NCBI RefSeq assembly: GCF_905397375.1
Contig: NZ_CAJPVG010000004.1
Location: 248,001-312,000, forward strand
Reading direction: 5' to 3'
Origin: Ralstonia mannitolilytica
Lineage (GTDB): Bacteria > Pseudomonadota > Gammaproteobacteria > Burkholderiales > Burkholderiaceae
DNA length: 64,000 nt
Shown here: positions 16,606-24,546 of the stretch, piece by piece
Position numbering within the stretch: position 1 is the first letter of the stretch
Layout of the letters: the number at the start of each line of letters is the position of its first letter
The notes under the pieces: model-generated
Told to the model about the DNA's origin: nothing
The model's input: the letters and a program-made list of their open reading frames with translations, nothing else
The model's database searches: none
Position numbers and translations under genes: made by a program

Positions 16606-18036
16606 TCACGCCGGGACTGCCCGGGCAGCCTGCGCCAGTTCCAGCGCGAGCTTCCGGTGAACCGTGAGATGGGCGTCGAGTTCGAGCGTGGTCAGGCGGC
16701 CGTCTTCGACGACCACGCGCCCGTTGATCACGCTATGCGCCACGTTGGACGGGGCGCAGAACACCAGGGCGGCGACCGGATCGTGATCGGCGCCGGCAAG
16801 ACCGACCTGATGGCGGTCGAAGCTGACAAAGTCGGCGGACATGCCGGGCGCCAGGGCGCCGATGTCGTCGCGGTTGAGCACCCGCGCGCCGCCGAGCGTG
16901 GCGATTTCCAGCGCCTCCCGCGCGCTCATCGCCGCAGGGCCGAAGCCCACGCGTGCCAGCAGCATGGCCTGGCGCGTTTCGCCGAGCATGTGCGCGCCAT
17001 CGTTCGACGCGCTGCCGTCCACGCCCAGGCCGACCGGCACGCCGGCATCGCGCATGGTGCGGATGGGCGCAATGCCGGAGGCCAGGCGCATGTTCGAGCA
17101 CGGGCAATGCGCAACGCCCGTGCCGGTGCGTGCAAACACGTCGATGCCGTGTGCGTCGAGCTTGACGCAGTGCGCATGCCACACGTCGTGGCCGACCCAG
17201 CCGAGGTCTTCGGCGTACTCCGCCGGCGTCATGCCGAACTTTTCGCGCGAGTACGCAATGTCGTTGTCGTTCTCGGCCAGGTGCGTGTGCATCGATACGC
17301 CATAGCTGCGCGCAAGCCTGGCCGATTCGCGCATGAGGTCGCGCGAGACCGAGAACGGCGAACACGGCGCCACCACCACGCGCAGCATCGAATGGCGATC
17401 GGGGTCGTGCCAGGTTTCGATCAGGCGCTGCGTTTCCTTCAGGATGGCGTCTTCGCCTTCGACCACGCGGTCCGGCGGCAGGCCGCCCTGGCTGCGGCCG
17501 ACGCTCATGCTGCCGCGCGCTGCGTGAAAGCGCATGCCGATCAGCCGCGCGGCTTCGATGGAGTCGTCCAGCCGGCAGCCGTTCGGGTACAGATACAGGT
17601 GGTCGCTCGACGTCGTACACCCCGAGAGCAGCAGCTCTGCCATCGCCGTGAGCGTGGACACGCGCACCATCTCGGGCGTGAGCCCCGCCCACACCGGATA
17701 CAGGTTCGTGAGCCAGCCGAACAGTTCGGCATCCTGCGCGGCGGGCAGGGCGCGCGTCAGGCTCTGGTACATGTGGTGGTGCGTGTTGACGAAGCCTGGC
17801 GTGACGACGTGGTCGCGCAGCTCAATGACCCGCACGCTGGGCCGGCCGATGGCATCGCGATACTGCGACGGCAGATCGGCCGTGGCGCCCACCCATTCGA
17901 TCACGCCGCCGCGCGCCACCAGGGCGCCGTCGGCGATCTCGCGCCGTTGCGCGTCCATGGTGACCAGCACGTCGGCGTGACGCGCGATCAGAAGCGGATC
18001 CGTGTGCGCGGGAGTGGCGCTCATGTGCCCGGCCAT
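16606..18036 (-). CDS. 8-oxoguanine deaminase (amidohydrolase family)
   Basis: Deaminates 8-oxoguanine to urate, feeding the urate pathway around it. The 476-residue amidohydrolase shows the metal ligands: HHH in PGFVNTHHHMYQSLTRA, His in SMHTHLAEN, His in WHAHCVKLD and Asp in GLGVDGSASND. The stretches LLLSGCTTSSDHLYLYP, RGSMSVGRSQGGLPPD and APCSPFSVS match what I recall of the Pseudomonas 8-oxoguanine deaminase rather than atrazine hydrolases or guanine deaminase. The start is ATG 18036 (or four codons later at MSATP). It lies five bases downstream of the permease stop. Substrate is by family resemblance and context. Confidence 0.85.
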   Translation of the reverse strand: MAGHMSATPAHTDPLLIARHADVLVTMDAQRREIADGALVARGGVIEWVGATADLPSQYRDAIGRPSVRVIELRDHVVTPGFVNTHHHMYQSLTRALPAAQDAELFGWLTNLYPVWAGLTPEMVRVSTLTAMAELLLSGCTTSSDHLYLYPNGCRLDDSIEAARLIGMRFHAARGSMSVGRSQGGLPPDRVVEGEDAILKETQRLIETWHDPDRHSMLRVVVAPCSPFSVSRDLMRESARLARSYGVSMHTHLAENDNDIAYSREKFGMTPAEYAEDLGWVGHDVWHAHCVKLDAHGIDVFARTGTGVAHCPCSNMRLASGIAPIRTMRDAGVPVGLGVDGSASNDGAHMLGETRQAMLLARVGFGPAAMSAREALEIATLGGARVLNRDDIGALAPGMSADFVSFDRHQVGLAGADHDPVAALVFCAPSNVAHSVINGRVVVEDGRLTTLELDAHLTVHRKLALELAQAARAVPA

Positions 18037-18040
18037 GCGG

Positions 18041-19450
18041 TTACTCCGTGCCGTGGGTGTTGGCAGCGGCCTCGCGCATCGCGTGCTCGGTTGACTGCAT
18101 GCCGTTGTAGTAGAGGTTCAGGATGACGGCCACCAGCGTGCCCAGCACGATGCCGCTGTGCGTGACCGGCTCCAGCCACTTGGGCAGGTACTGGAAGAAC
18201 GTCGGCGCCAGCGTGGGGATCATGCCGAAGCCGATCGAGATGGCCACGATGAACAGGTTGTGGCGGTACTTGTTGAAATCGATCGAGCCCAGGATGCGCA
18301 CGCCGGTGGCGGCCACCATGCCGAACATCACGATGCCCGCGCCGCCCAGCACGAACGACGGCACCGACGCCACGATGTGCGCCATCTTCGGGAACAGGCC
18401 CAGCAGGATCAGGATCACGCCGCCCATGGCCGCCACGAAGCGCGAGCGCACGCCCGTCACCGTCACCAGCCCCACGTTCTGCGAGAACGACGTGTACGGG
18501 AACGTGTTGAACACGCCGCCGATCACGGTGCCAAGGCCGTCGGCGCGCAGGCCGCGGGTCAGGTCATCCGTGGAGAGCTTCTTGCCGGTGATTTCCGCCA
18601 GCGCCAGGAACATGCCGGTCGATTCCACCAGCGTGATCAGCATCACGATGCACATCGAAGCGATGGCGCCGAAGTGGAAGGTCGGCATGCCGAAGTGCAG
18701 CGGCGTGATGACGGCCACCCACTCGGCCTCGGCCATGCCGGCAAAGCTGACCTTGCCGAACGCCATGGCGATGAACGTGCCGATCACGATGCCCAGCAGC
18801 ACGGCGATGTTGCCGATCAGGCCGCGGCCATACTTGGTCAGCAGCAGGATGATGACCAGCACCGCCAGCGCAATTGCCAGGCCGCTCAAATCGCCATACG
18901 CAGGGTTGGGCACGGTCTTGAGCACGCCGTCGACCATCGTTTTCATGGTCGGCTGGCCGCCGGCTGCCCAGTTGATGCCCACGCCCATCAGCGACATGCC
19001 GATCAGCGTGATGACGGTGCCCGTCACCACCGGCGGAAAGAGCCCGAGCACGCGCCCCATGAGCGGCGCGACGATGATGCCGAACAGCCCCGCCGCGATC
19101 ACCGCGCCGTAGATGCCGAGCAGGCCGATGCTCGGGTCGGTGCCGATGGCGATCATCGGGCCGACCGAGGCGAACGTCACGCCCATCATCACCGGCATGC
19201 GGATGCCGAACTTCCAGATGCCGAACGCCTGGATGAGCGTGGCCAGCCCCGCGGCAAACAGGTCGGCGTTGATGAGAAAGGCGAGCTGTTCCTTGGGCAG
19301 ATGCAGTGCGCCGCCCACGATCAGCGGCACCGCGACGGTGCCTGCATACATCACCAAGACATGTTGCAGACCCAGTGCGAGCAGGCGGCCGTACGCCACG
19401 CGCTCATTGGTCAGGTCCGCCGTGGGGGCGGCGATGGTGCTGCTTGCCAT
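18041..19450 (-). CDS. NCS2-family purine/urate permease
   Basis: An inner-membrane nucleobase:cation symporter of 469 residues with about 12-14 hydrophobic segments. The N-terminal LGLQHVLVMYAGTVAVPLIVGGAL and the motif FNTFPYTSFSQNVGLVTVTGVRSRFV are signatures of the xanthine/urate branch of NCS2 (UacT/PbuX/XanQ), as distinct from uracil permeases. Between the GntR regulator and 8-oxoguanine deaminase, it likely imports urate or xanthine for this cluster. Which purine it prefers cannot be told from sequence. Confidence 0.92.
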   Translation of the reverse strand: MASSTIAAPTADLTNERVAYGRLLALGLQHVLVMYAGTVAVPLIVGGALHLPKEQLAFLINADLFAAGLATLIQAFGIWKFGIRMPVMMGVTFASVGPMIAIGTDPSIGLLGIYGAVIAAGLFGIIVAPLMGRVLGLFPPVVTGTVITLIGMSLMGVGINWAAGGQPTMKTMVDGVLKTVPNPAYGDLSGLAIALAVLVIILLLTKYGRGLIGNIAVLLGIVIGTFIAMAFGKVSFAGMAEAEWVAVITPLHFGMPTFHFGAIASMCIVMLITLVESTGMFLALAEITGKKLSTDDLTRGLRADGLGTVIGGVFNTFPYTSFSQNVGLVTVTGVRSRFVAAMGGVILILLGLFPKMAHIVASVPSFVLGGAGIVMFGMVAATGVRILGSIDFNKYRHNLFIVAISIGFGMIPTLAPTFFQYLPKWLEPVTHSGIVLGTLVAVILNLYYNGMQSTEHAMREAAANTHGTE

Positions 19451-19543
19451 GAAGGTCTCCTTTTTGGTGGTGAGCCGGATGGCATCCGGCCTGGGGGCGG
19501 CGGCCTCTGTCGTGCCAGCTCGCCCGATACGGCAAAACCGGTC

Positions 19544-20299
19544 CTAGACTTGGTTGCGCGGGCCCAATACCGAACGCAGGTCGAAATCAGCGGGCGCTTC
19601 GGGGCGCACGCGGTCGGCACAGCATTGCAAGTGCTGGGCCATGTGGGCCTGCGCGGCGGCGGCGTCGCCGCGCTCGAGCGCGTTGAGGATGTCCAGGTGT
19701 TCGTCGAACGAGCAGGCGTTGTTGCCCGGGGCCTCGACGCTGGCGATCATCAGCGTGGTGCGCGACACCAGCCGGCGCATCATCTCCACCACCAAGGGGT
19801 TGCCTGCCTGCTCGGCCAGCGCGACGTGGAATTCGGCGGAAAGACGGATCCAGCGCGGCCGGTCATGCGTGACGAAGGCCTGGCGCTCTTCCTTGACGAG
19901 TTCCACGAGCGGGGCGATGGCGGCTTTCGGGTCGCCGCCGCGGCCGACCTTGTCGAGCACGGCACGCTCCAGGATCTGGCGCAGCTCGAACATGGCGTGC
20001 GCCTCGTCGATGGAAGGCGCCGCAATGAACGCACCGCGATTCGGTTCCAGATCGACCAGGCCGTCGGCGGCCAGCCGGGAGAACACCTTGCGCACCGTAT
20101 GGCGTGCGGTGGCATAGATTTCGCACAGTGCGTGCTCCGTGAGCTTCGTGCGCGGGGGAAGGCGGTGCTCCATGATCGCGTCGTAGATCTCGTGGTACAT
20201 CCGTTCTTCGAGCGACATACGTGCCCCCGCTGCCTTGGTGCCCGACGTACCGGGCTTTAGCGTCGTTTCCGTGGAGACCAGCTTGAGATTCTTGGACAT
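19544..20299 (-). CDS. GntR-family regulator (FCD domain) of the purine cluster
   Basis: A 251-residue regulator: winged helix at about residues 28-95 (YHEIYDAIMEHRLPPRTKLTEHALCEIY...LEPNRGAFIA) and an all-helical FCD ligand domain from about 100 to 235 with the metal/ligand residues in RLSAEFHVALAEQAGN and FDEHLDILNALERGD. It heads the minus-strand genes for the permease, 8-oxoguanine deaminase, puuE and uraD and diverges from uraH-puuD. The gap carries a perfect inverted repeat that is its likely operator. A purine or intermediate such as urate or allantoin is the probable effector (inferred). Confidence 0.9.
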   Translation of the reverse strand: MSKNLKLVSTETTLKPGTSGTKAAGARMSLEERMYHEIYDAIMEHRLPPRTKLTEHALCEIYATARHTVRKVFSRLAADGLVDLEPNRGAFIAAPSIDEAHAMFELRQILERAVLDKVGRGGDPKAAIAPLVELVKEERQAFVTHDRPRWIRLSAEFHVALAEQAGNPLVVEMMRRLVSRTTLMIASVEAPGNNACSFDEHLDILNALERGDAAAAQAHMAQHLQCCADRVRPEAPADFDLRSVLGPRNQV

Positions 20300-20350
20300 G
20301 GAAGACCCGCCTTTCAGTAGTGCAGCGCCGCATCAGGAGCCGCGAAAATC

Positions 20351-20390
20351 TGTTGACAATTATTCGGGTGGGCCTTCAATATTGTCAACA
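20351..20390. promoter_or_regulatory. Candidate GntR operator and divergent promoter region
   Basis: TGTTGACAAT (20351-20360) and its perfect reverse complement ATTGTCAACA (20381-20390) lie 30 bp centre to centre, about three helical turns, so two dimers could sit on one face. On the minus strand TTGACA (20388-20383) with an 18-base spacer to AATAAT forms a good promoter for the GntR gene; on the plus strand TTGACA (20353-20358) could serve uraH with a weaker TTCAAT. Both -35 boxes lie inside the repeats, so binding would repress both directions. The repeat is seen; the protein that binds it is inferred. The remaining gap to 20666 shows nothing else I recognise. Confidence 0.7.
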
Positions 20391-20666
20391 AAATGCGTTC
20401 TGGAATCCGACAAACTAGGGAAATCCCTGTTTCACGTCCCCACAGAGACAGGGGTGTCGGACCGGAGCGAGCGACGGCTTTGCCGGCTTGGCAGGCGCCT
20501 TCCACACGAAGGCCGCAGGCGTAAACCGGCTGGACGCGCGCCGGGATGCGTGCAGTAGCACGTACCGAGCGGGCCCCGACGCCAGCCCTTGCCACACAAG
20601 GGTTCGGCGCGAGGTGCAAGTGGAGGCAGCGGCGCTTCTGAAAATTCGAACTACAGAGGAAGACAA

Positions 20667-21020
20667 ATGGGACGCTTGACTACCCATGTGCTCGACACCG
20701 CTGCAGGCACGCCGGGCCAAAACCTGGCGATCGCCCTGTTCAAGATTGTCGACAATCAGCGCCAACCGATCAAATCGGTTCGCACCAATCACGATGGCCG
20801 TTGCGATGCGCCGCTGCTGGAAGGCGATGCGCTGCAGGCCGGCGTCTATGAGCTGGACTTCGCGGTGGGCGACTACTACCGCGCGGCCGGCGTCAAACTC
20901 CCCGAGCCCGCGTTTCTGGACGTGGTGACGCTGCGCTTCGGCGTGGCCGATACCGGCGCGCACTATCATGTGCCGCTGCTGGTGTCGCCGTGGTCGTACT
21001 CGACCTATCGCGGCAGCTGA
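20667..21020 (+). CDS. uraH: 5-hydroxyisourate hydrolase (transthyretin-like)
   Basis: Hydrolyses 5-hydroxyisourate, the product of urate oxidation, to OHCU for UraD. The 117-residue protein has the family N-terminus GRLTTHVLDTAAGTPG with the catalytic His7 and ends in the diagnostic C-terminal YRGS. The start at 20667 is supported by AGAGGAAG (20655-20662). A longer frame opens upstream but lacks family sequence. puuD begins 17 bases after its stop. Confidence 0.96.
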   Translation: MGRLTTHVLDTAAGTPGQNLAIALFKIVDNQRQPIKSVRTNHDGRCDAPLLEGDALQAGVYELDFAVGDYYRAAGVKLPEPAFLDVVTLRFGVADTGAHYHVPLLVSPWSYSTYRGS

Positions 21021-21037
21021 CGCACGGGGAGCGCATC

Positions 21038-22306
21038 ATGGAAGGCTATATCCTCGACTGGGCCAACCTGCTCTTGCGTTGGCTGCACGTGATCGTCGCG
21101 ATTGCGTGGATCGGCTCGTCGTTCTACTTCGTGTGGCTCGACAACAGCCTGACCAAGCCGACCGCACCGGACCTGAAGGACAAGGGCGTCGACGGCGAGC
21201 TGTGGGCTGTGCACGGCGGCGGGTTCTACAACCCGCAGAAGTACCTGCTGGCGCCGAAGCAGTTGCCCGAACATCTGCACTGGTTCTACTGGGAGTCGTA
21301 CTCGACATGGATGTCGGGTTTCGCGCTGCTGACGGTGGTGTACCTGTTCAACGCCAACGTCTACATGATCGATCGCAGCATCTTCGACATGTCGGCGACG
21401 ACGGCGGTGATCCTCGCGCTGGCGTTCCTGGTGGTCGGCTGGCTGGTGTACGACACGATCTGCCGCGTGTTCGGCAAGAACGACCGCGTGGTGGGCATTC
21501 TGGTTGCGATCTACGTGGTGATCGCGGCGTATGCGGCGTGCCACCTGTTCTCGGGCCGTGCAGCGTTCCTGCTGATCGGCGCGATGATCGCGACCATCAT
21601 GAGCGCCAACGTGTTCTTCTGGATCATCCCGGGGCAGCGCAAGGTGGTGGCCTCGCTCAAGGCTGGCGAGAAGCCGGACCCGATCCACGGCAAGCGCGGC
21701 AAGCAGCGCAGCGTGCACAACACGTATTTCACGCTGCCGGTGCTGTTTGCGATGCTGTCGAACCACTACAGCATGACGTACGCCCACAAGTACAACTGGG
21801 CCGTGCTGGTGCTGATCATGCTGGCTGGCGTGCTGATCCGCCAGTTCTTCATCCTGAAGCACAAGGGCGTGATCAACTGGGGCTATCCGGCAGCGGGCGT
21901 GGCCGTGCTGCTCGGTGTGGCCGTATGGCTGGCACCGGTGCAGCGTCCGGCAGCGCCTGCGGCGCAAACTCAGGCAGCAGCGGCCCCGGCGGCAGCCGCA
22001 GCGGGCGGCGCTTCGGCACCCGCCGCGGCGGCTCCGGCGGCGGCTGGCGGATCGGATTTCTCCAAAGTACAGGCAGTCGTTACCGCACGGTGCTACCAAT
22101 GTCACTCGGCGCATCCTACCCTGATGCCTTCGCCGGCCAAGGGCGTGCTGCTCGATACGCCGGAGCAGTTGTCCGCGCATGCGCAACTCGTCTACCAGCA
22201 GGCTGTGCAGCAGAAGCTGATGCCCCTGGGCAATGTGACGCAGATGACCGACGACGAACGCGCGATCATCGCGAAGTGGTTTGAAGGCGGCGCCAAGACG
22301 AACTGA
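21038..22306 (+). CDS. puuD: Membrane urate hydroxylase PuuD with C-terminal cytochrome c
   Basis: Oxidises urate to 5-hydroxyisourate in the inner membrane, passing electrons to a fused cytochrome c instead of oxygen, as described for PuuD-type urate oxidases. The 422-residue product has about eight hydrophobic helices (starting LLLRWLHVIVAIAWIGSSFYFVWLD), an Ala/Pro-rich linker near 303-337 and a class I cytochrome domain with heme site CYQCH at 352-356. GGGGAG precedes the ATG at 21038. It lies directly after uraH, which uses its product. A terminator follows after 84 bases. Confidence 0.95.
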   Translation: MEGYILDWANLLLRWLHVIVAIAWIGSSFYFVWLDNSLTKPTAPDLKDKGVDGELWAVHGGGFYNPQKYLLAPKQLPEHLHWFYWESYSTWMSGFALLTVVYLFNANVYMIDRSIFDMSATTAVILALAFLVVGWLVYDTICRVFGKNDRVVGILVAIYVVIAAYAACHLFSGRAAFLLIGAMIATIMSANVFFWIIPGQRKVVASLKAGEKPDPIHGKRGKQRSVHNTYFTLPVLFAMLSNHYSMTYAHKYNWAVLVLIMLAGVLIRQFFILKHKGVINWGYPAAGVAVLLGVAVWLAPVQRPAAPAAQTQAAAAPAAAAAGGASAPAAAAPAAAGGSDFSKVQAVVTARCYQCHSAHPTLMPSPAKGVLLDTPEQLSAHAQLVYQQAVQQKLMPLGNVTQMTDDERAIIAKWFEGGAKTN

Positions 22307-22390
22307 CACTTGGGCGCAAGCCACAACAGGACGGTTTATCGGAGCATGTCACGCGTTCCCTAGCGGGTGACATGACCGGTGAGGGTTGAA

Positions 22391-22414
22391 CGGGGCTGCG
22401 GCCCCGTTTTTTTT
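22391..22414 (+). terminator. Intrinsic terminator after puuD
   Basis: CGGGGC (22391-22396) pairs with GCCCCG (22401-22406) and is followed by eight T on the plus strand. It ends the uraH-puuD operon before the converging GDT1-type gene. Confidence 0.82.
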
Positions 22415-22518
22415 GCCTGAAGCCTTGCAGCGGTGTTTGCTTGGCCGGCCCGATCGGCTGGTGCCTCGCCTGCGAAAGGGATGCCGGCAAGGCAGGTTCA
22501 GCGTCTCGGAATGACGAC

Positions 22519-23091
22519 TTACTTCCCGACGCCCAGCAGTGCCAGCACCCCGAGCACCAGGAAGATCAACGCCGCGATCCGATGCACGAGCTGGATCGGC
22601 ATGCGCGCCGCAAACTTGTTGCCCATCAGCACGGCCGGCACATTGGCGAGCAGCATGCCGATGGTCGTGCCTGCCACGACCGATACGACGTCATGGAAGC
22701 GCGCTGCCAATGCCACCGTGGCGATCTGCGTCTTGTCGCCCATCTCGGCAAAGAAGAACGCGACGATGGTCGTGCCCAGGATGCCCAGGCCGCGCTGCGT
22801 GCCCGAAGGCGCTTCTTCTTCATCGAGCTTGTCCGGAATCAGCATCCATCCGGCCATGGCGATGAAGCCGACGCCGAGGATCCAACGCAGGACGTTTTCA
22901 CCGAGCACCTGCGTGATCCAGCCGCCGACAGCGCCGGCAAATGCATGGTTGACGAGGGTGGAGATGAAGATGCCGAGAATGATCGGCACCGGCTTGCGAA
23001 AACGCGCGGCCAGCAGGATCGACAGCAGCTGCGTCTTGTCGCCGATTTCCGCAAGCGCGACGATGCCGGTGGAGACGAGGAAGGCTTCCAT
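22519..23091 (-). CDS. TMEM165/GDT1-family cation exporter (UPF0016)
   Basis: A 190-residue inner-membrane protein made of two homologous halves, each with the family motif E-x-G-D-K-T (LAEIGDKTQLL near residue 15 and FAEMGDKTQIA near residue 110) in the middle of a helix. Characterised bacterial members export manganese; eukaryotic ones exchange Ca/Mn for protons. The start at 23091 gives MEAFLVSTGIVALAEIGDKTQ, the usual N-terminus. It lies just downstream of guaD on the same strand but has no obvious link to purines. Its leader may contain a Mn-type riboswitch (see 23156-23231). Confidence 0.9.
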   Translation of the reverse strand: MEAFLVSTGIVALAEIGDKTQLLSILLAARFRKPVPIILGIFISTLVNHAFAGAVGGWITQVLGENVLRWILGVGFIAMAGWMLIPDKLDEEEAPSGTQRGLGILGTTIVAFFFAEMGDKTQIATVALAARFHDVVSVVAGTTIGMLLANVPAVLMGNKFAARMPIQLVHRIAALIFLVLGVLALLGVGK

Positions 23092-23155
23092 GTTGTTGTG
23101 GTGTCCGGGCCGTATGCGAACCAATGACGCGCCACTGCCGGCCCTGTCCGCAGTG

Positions 23156-23231
23156 GGTTGTCATCGGTCTCGCCAGGCGCGTCACCGGGTGCACGGATGG
23201 CACCCTGAGTGCGGCTGACCACGCCATAACC
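23156..23231 (-). promoter_or_regulatory. Weak candidate yybP-ykoY-like (Mn) leader element
   Basis: On the minus strand, upstream of the GDT1-type gene, the string GGCGAGACC (a 3' signature of yybP-ykoY riboswitches) is flanked by GGTT...AACC that could close a stem, with an internal GGGTGC/GCACCC hairpin. The canonical 5' block GGGGAGUAGC is not present; GGCGTGGTCAGCC stands there instead. It overlaps the 3' end of guaD. Family knowledge (such riboswitches often precede GDT1/UPF0016 genes) is the main reason to list it. Confidence 0.28.
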
Positions 23232-24528
23232 GCCTGTCGTTGCGACGGCGGTCAAGTCTGTTGCCCAGCAGCGCCAACGAGAACAGCAGCTCTTCGAGGG
23301 TTTCAGAACGCGCGTTGCGGCGGGCCAGCAGCGGCGTGGCGGCCGGGTCCAGCACGATGAAGTCGGCTTCCGCGCCCGGCACGAAGCTGCCGATGCGGTC
23401 TTCCCAGCCCAGCGCTTCGGCGGCGCCGCGAGTGGCAAGGTAGAACATGCGCAGCGCGGTCAGGTGATAGCCGCCCATGCGTGCGACCTTGTGCGCCGTG
23501 CCCATCGTGCGCAGCATCGAGAACGAGCTGCCGCCGCCCACGTCGGTGGCCAGCGTCAGCGCCAGGCGGTGTGCATCGTTGGCGTGGAAGTCGTACAGGC
23601 CGCTGCCCAGGAACAGGTTCGACGTCGGGCAGTGCGCGACGGCGGCGCCCGATTCCGCGAGGCGTTTGCGGTCGCCGTCGTCCAGCCAGATGGCGTGGCC
23701 ATAGAAGGCACCCTTGCGCAGCAGCCCGTAGCGGTCATACACATCCAGGTAGCTGCGTGCGTTCGGGAACAGCTCGGCCACCCATTTGACCTCGTCGGGA
23801 TTCTCGGCGACGTGCGTCTGGATGAAGACGTCCGGGTATTGCCTGGCCAGTTCTGCGCAGGCCTGCAACTGCGCTTCACTGGAGGTCGGCGCAAAGCGCG
23901 GTGTGATGGCATAGGCCAGGCGGTCCTTGCCGTGCCAGCGCGAGATCAGGTCGGCCGTGTCGCGCGCACCGGACTCGGCTGTGTCGCGCAGGTATTCCGG
24001 GCAGTTGCGGTCCATCATCACCTTGCCGGTGATCAGACGCATGCCGCGCTGCCGGGCTGCCGTGAACAGTGTCTCGGCGGAGCCGCGATGCACCGTGCTC
24101 CAGACCATCGCGCTCGTCGTGCCGTTGCGCAGCAGTTCGTCGAGGAAGAACGAGGCGACGCCGGCGGCGTACTGCTCGCTCTCGAAGCGGCGCTCTTCGG
24201 GAAAGGTGTACGTCTCCAGCCAATGCAGCAGGCCCGGCGACGGCGACGCGATCATGTCCGTCTGCGGGAAGTGGATGTGCGTGTCGATGAAACCCGGCAC
24301 GATCAGCTTGCCGCTGTGGTCGTGCAGCTGCGTGCCGGCGGGCAGGCCCTCGCGCAGTGCGGCGTAGCCGCCCGCCTGCAGTACCTTGCCGCCTGAAACC
24401 ACCAGCAGGCCGTCCTCCCAATACTCATAGGCATCGCGCTCGCGATACTGCGGATCGTGCAGGAAATGCAGCACGCGGCCGCGGTAGGCGTGAACGGTGG
24501 CGTTTGAGTTTGGAGGCATCTTGGTCAT
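23182..24528 (-). CDS. guaD: Guanine deaminase
   Basis: Converts guanine to xanthine. The 448-residue amidohydrolase has PGFIDTHIHFPQTDMIASP (HxH zinc ligands), His in FIQTHVAENPDE, the VAHCPTSNLFLGSGL block and the Asp in LATDVGGGSSFSMLRTMG, all diagnostic of GuaD. Up to LEELLFSLALLG the protein follows the family, but the last 25 residues are Arg/Cys-rich and unlike the usual end, so a late frameshift is possible. It is the last purine gene of the minus-strand run after xdhA-xdhB-xdhC-ade and supplies xanthine to XdhAB. Confidence 0.94.
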   Translation of the reverse strand: MTKMPPNSNATVHAYRGRVLHFLHDPQYRERDAYEYWEDGLLVVSGGKVLQAGGYAALREGLPAGTQLHDHSGKLIVPGFIDTHIHFPQTDMIASPSPGLLHWLETYTFPEERRFESEQYAAGVASFFLDELLRNGTTSAMVWSTVHRGSAETLFTAARQRGMRLITGKVMMDRNCPEYLRDTAESGARDTADLISRWHGKDRLAYAITPRFAPTSSEAQLQACAELARQYPDVFIQTHVAENPDEVKWVAELFPNARSYLDVYDRYGLLRKGAFYGHAIWLDDGDRKRLAESGAAVAHCPTSNLFLGSGLYDFHANDAHRLALTLATDVGGGSSFSMLRTMGTAHKVARMGGYHLTALRMFYLATRGAAEALGWEDRIGSFVPGAEADFIVLDPAATPLLARRNARSETLEELLFSLALLGNRLDRRRNDRRLWRGQPHSGCHPCTR

Positions 24529-24546
24529 TCGTCGTCTCGTGGGGTT

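Noticed and set aside
20300..20666. Search for a purine riboswitch in the GntR/uraH gap
   Set aside because: No conserved purine-aptamer loops are visible; the paired repeats explain control better as a protein operator.
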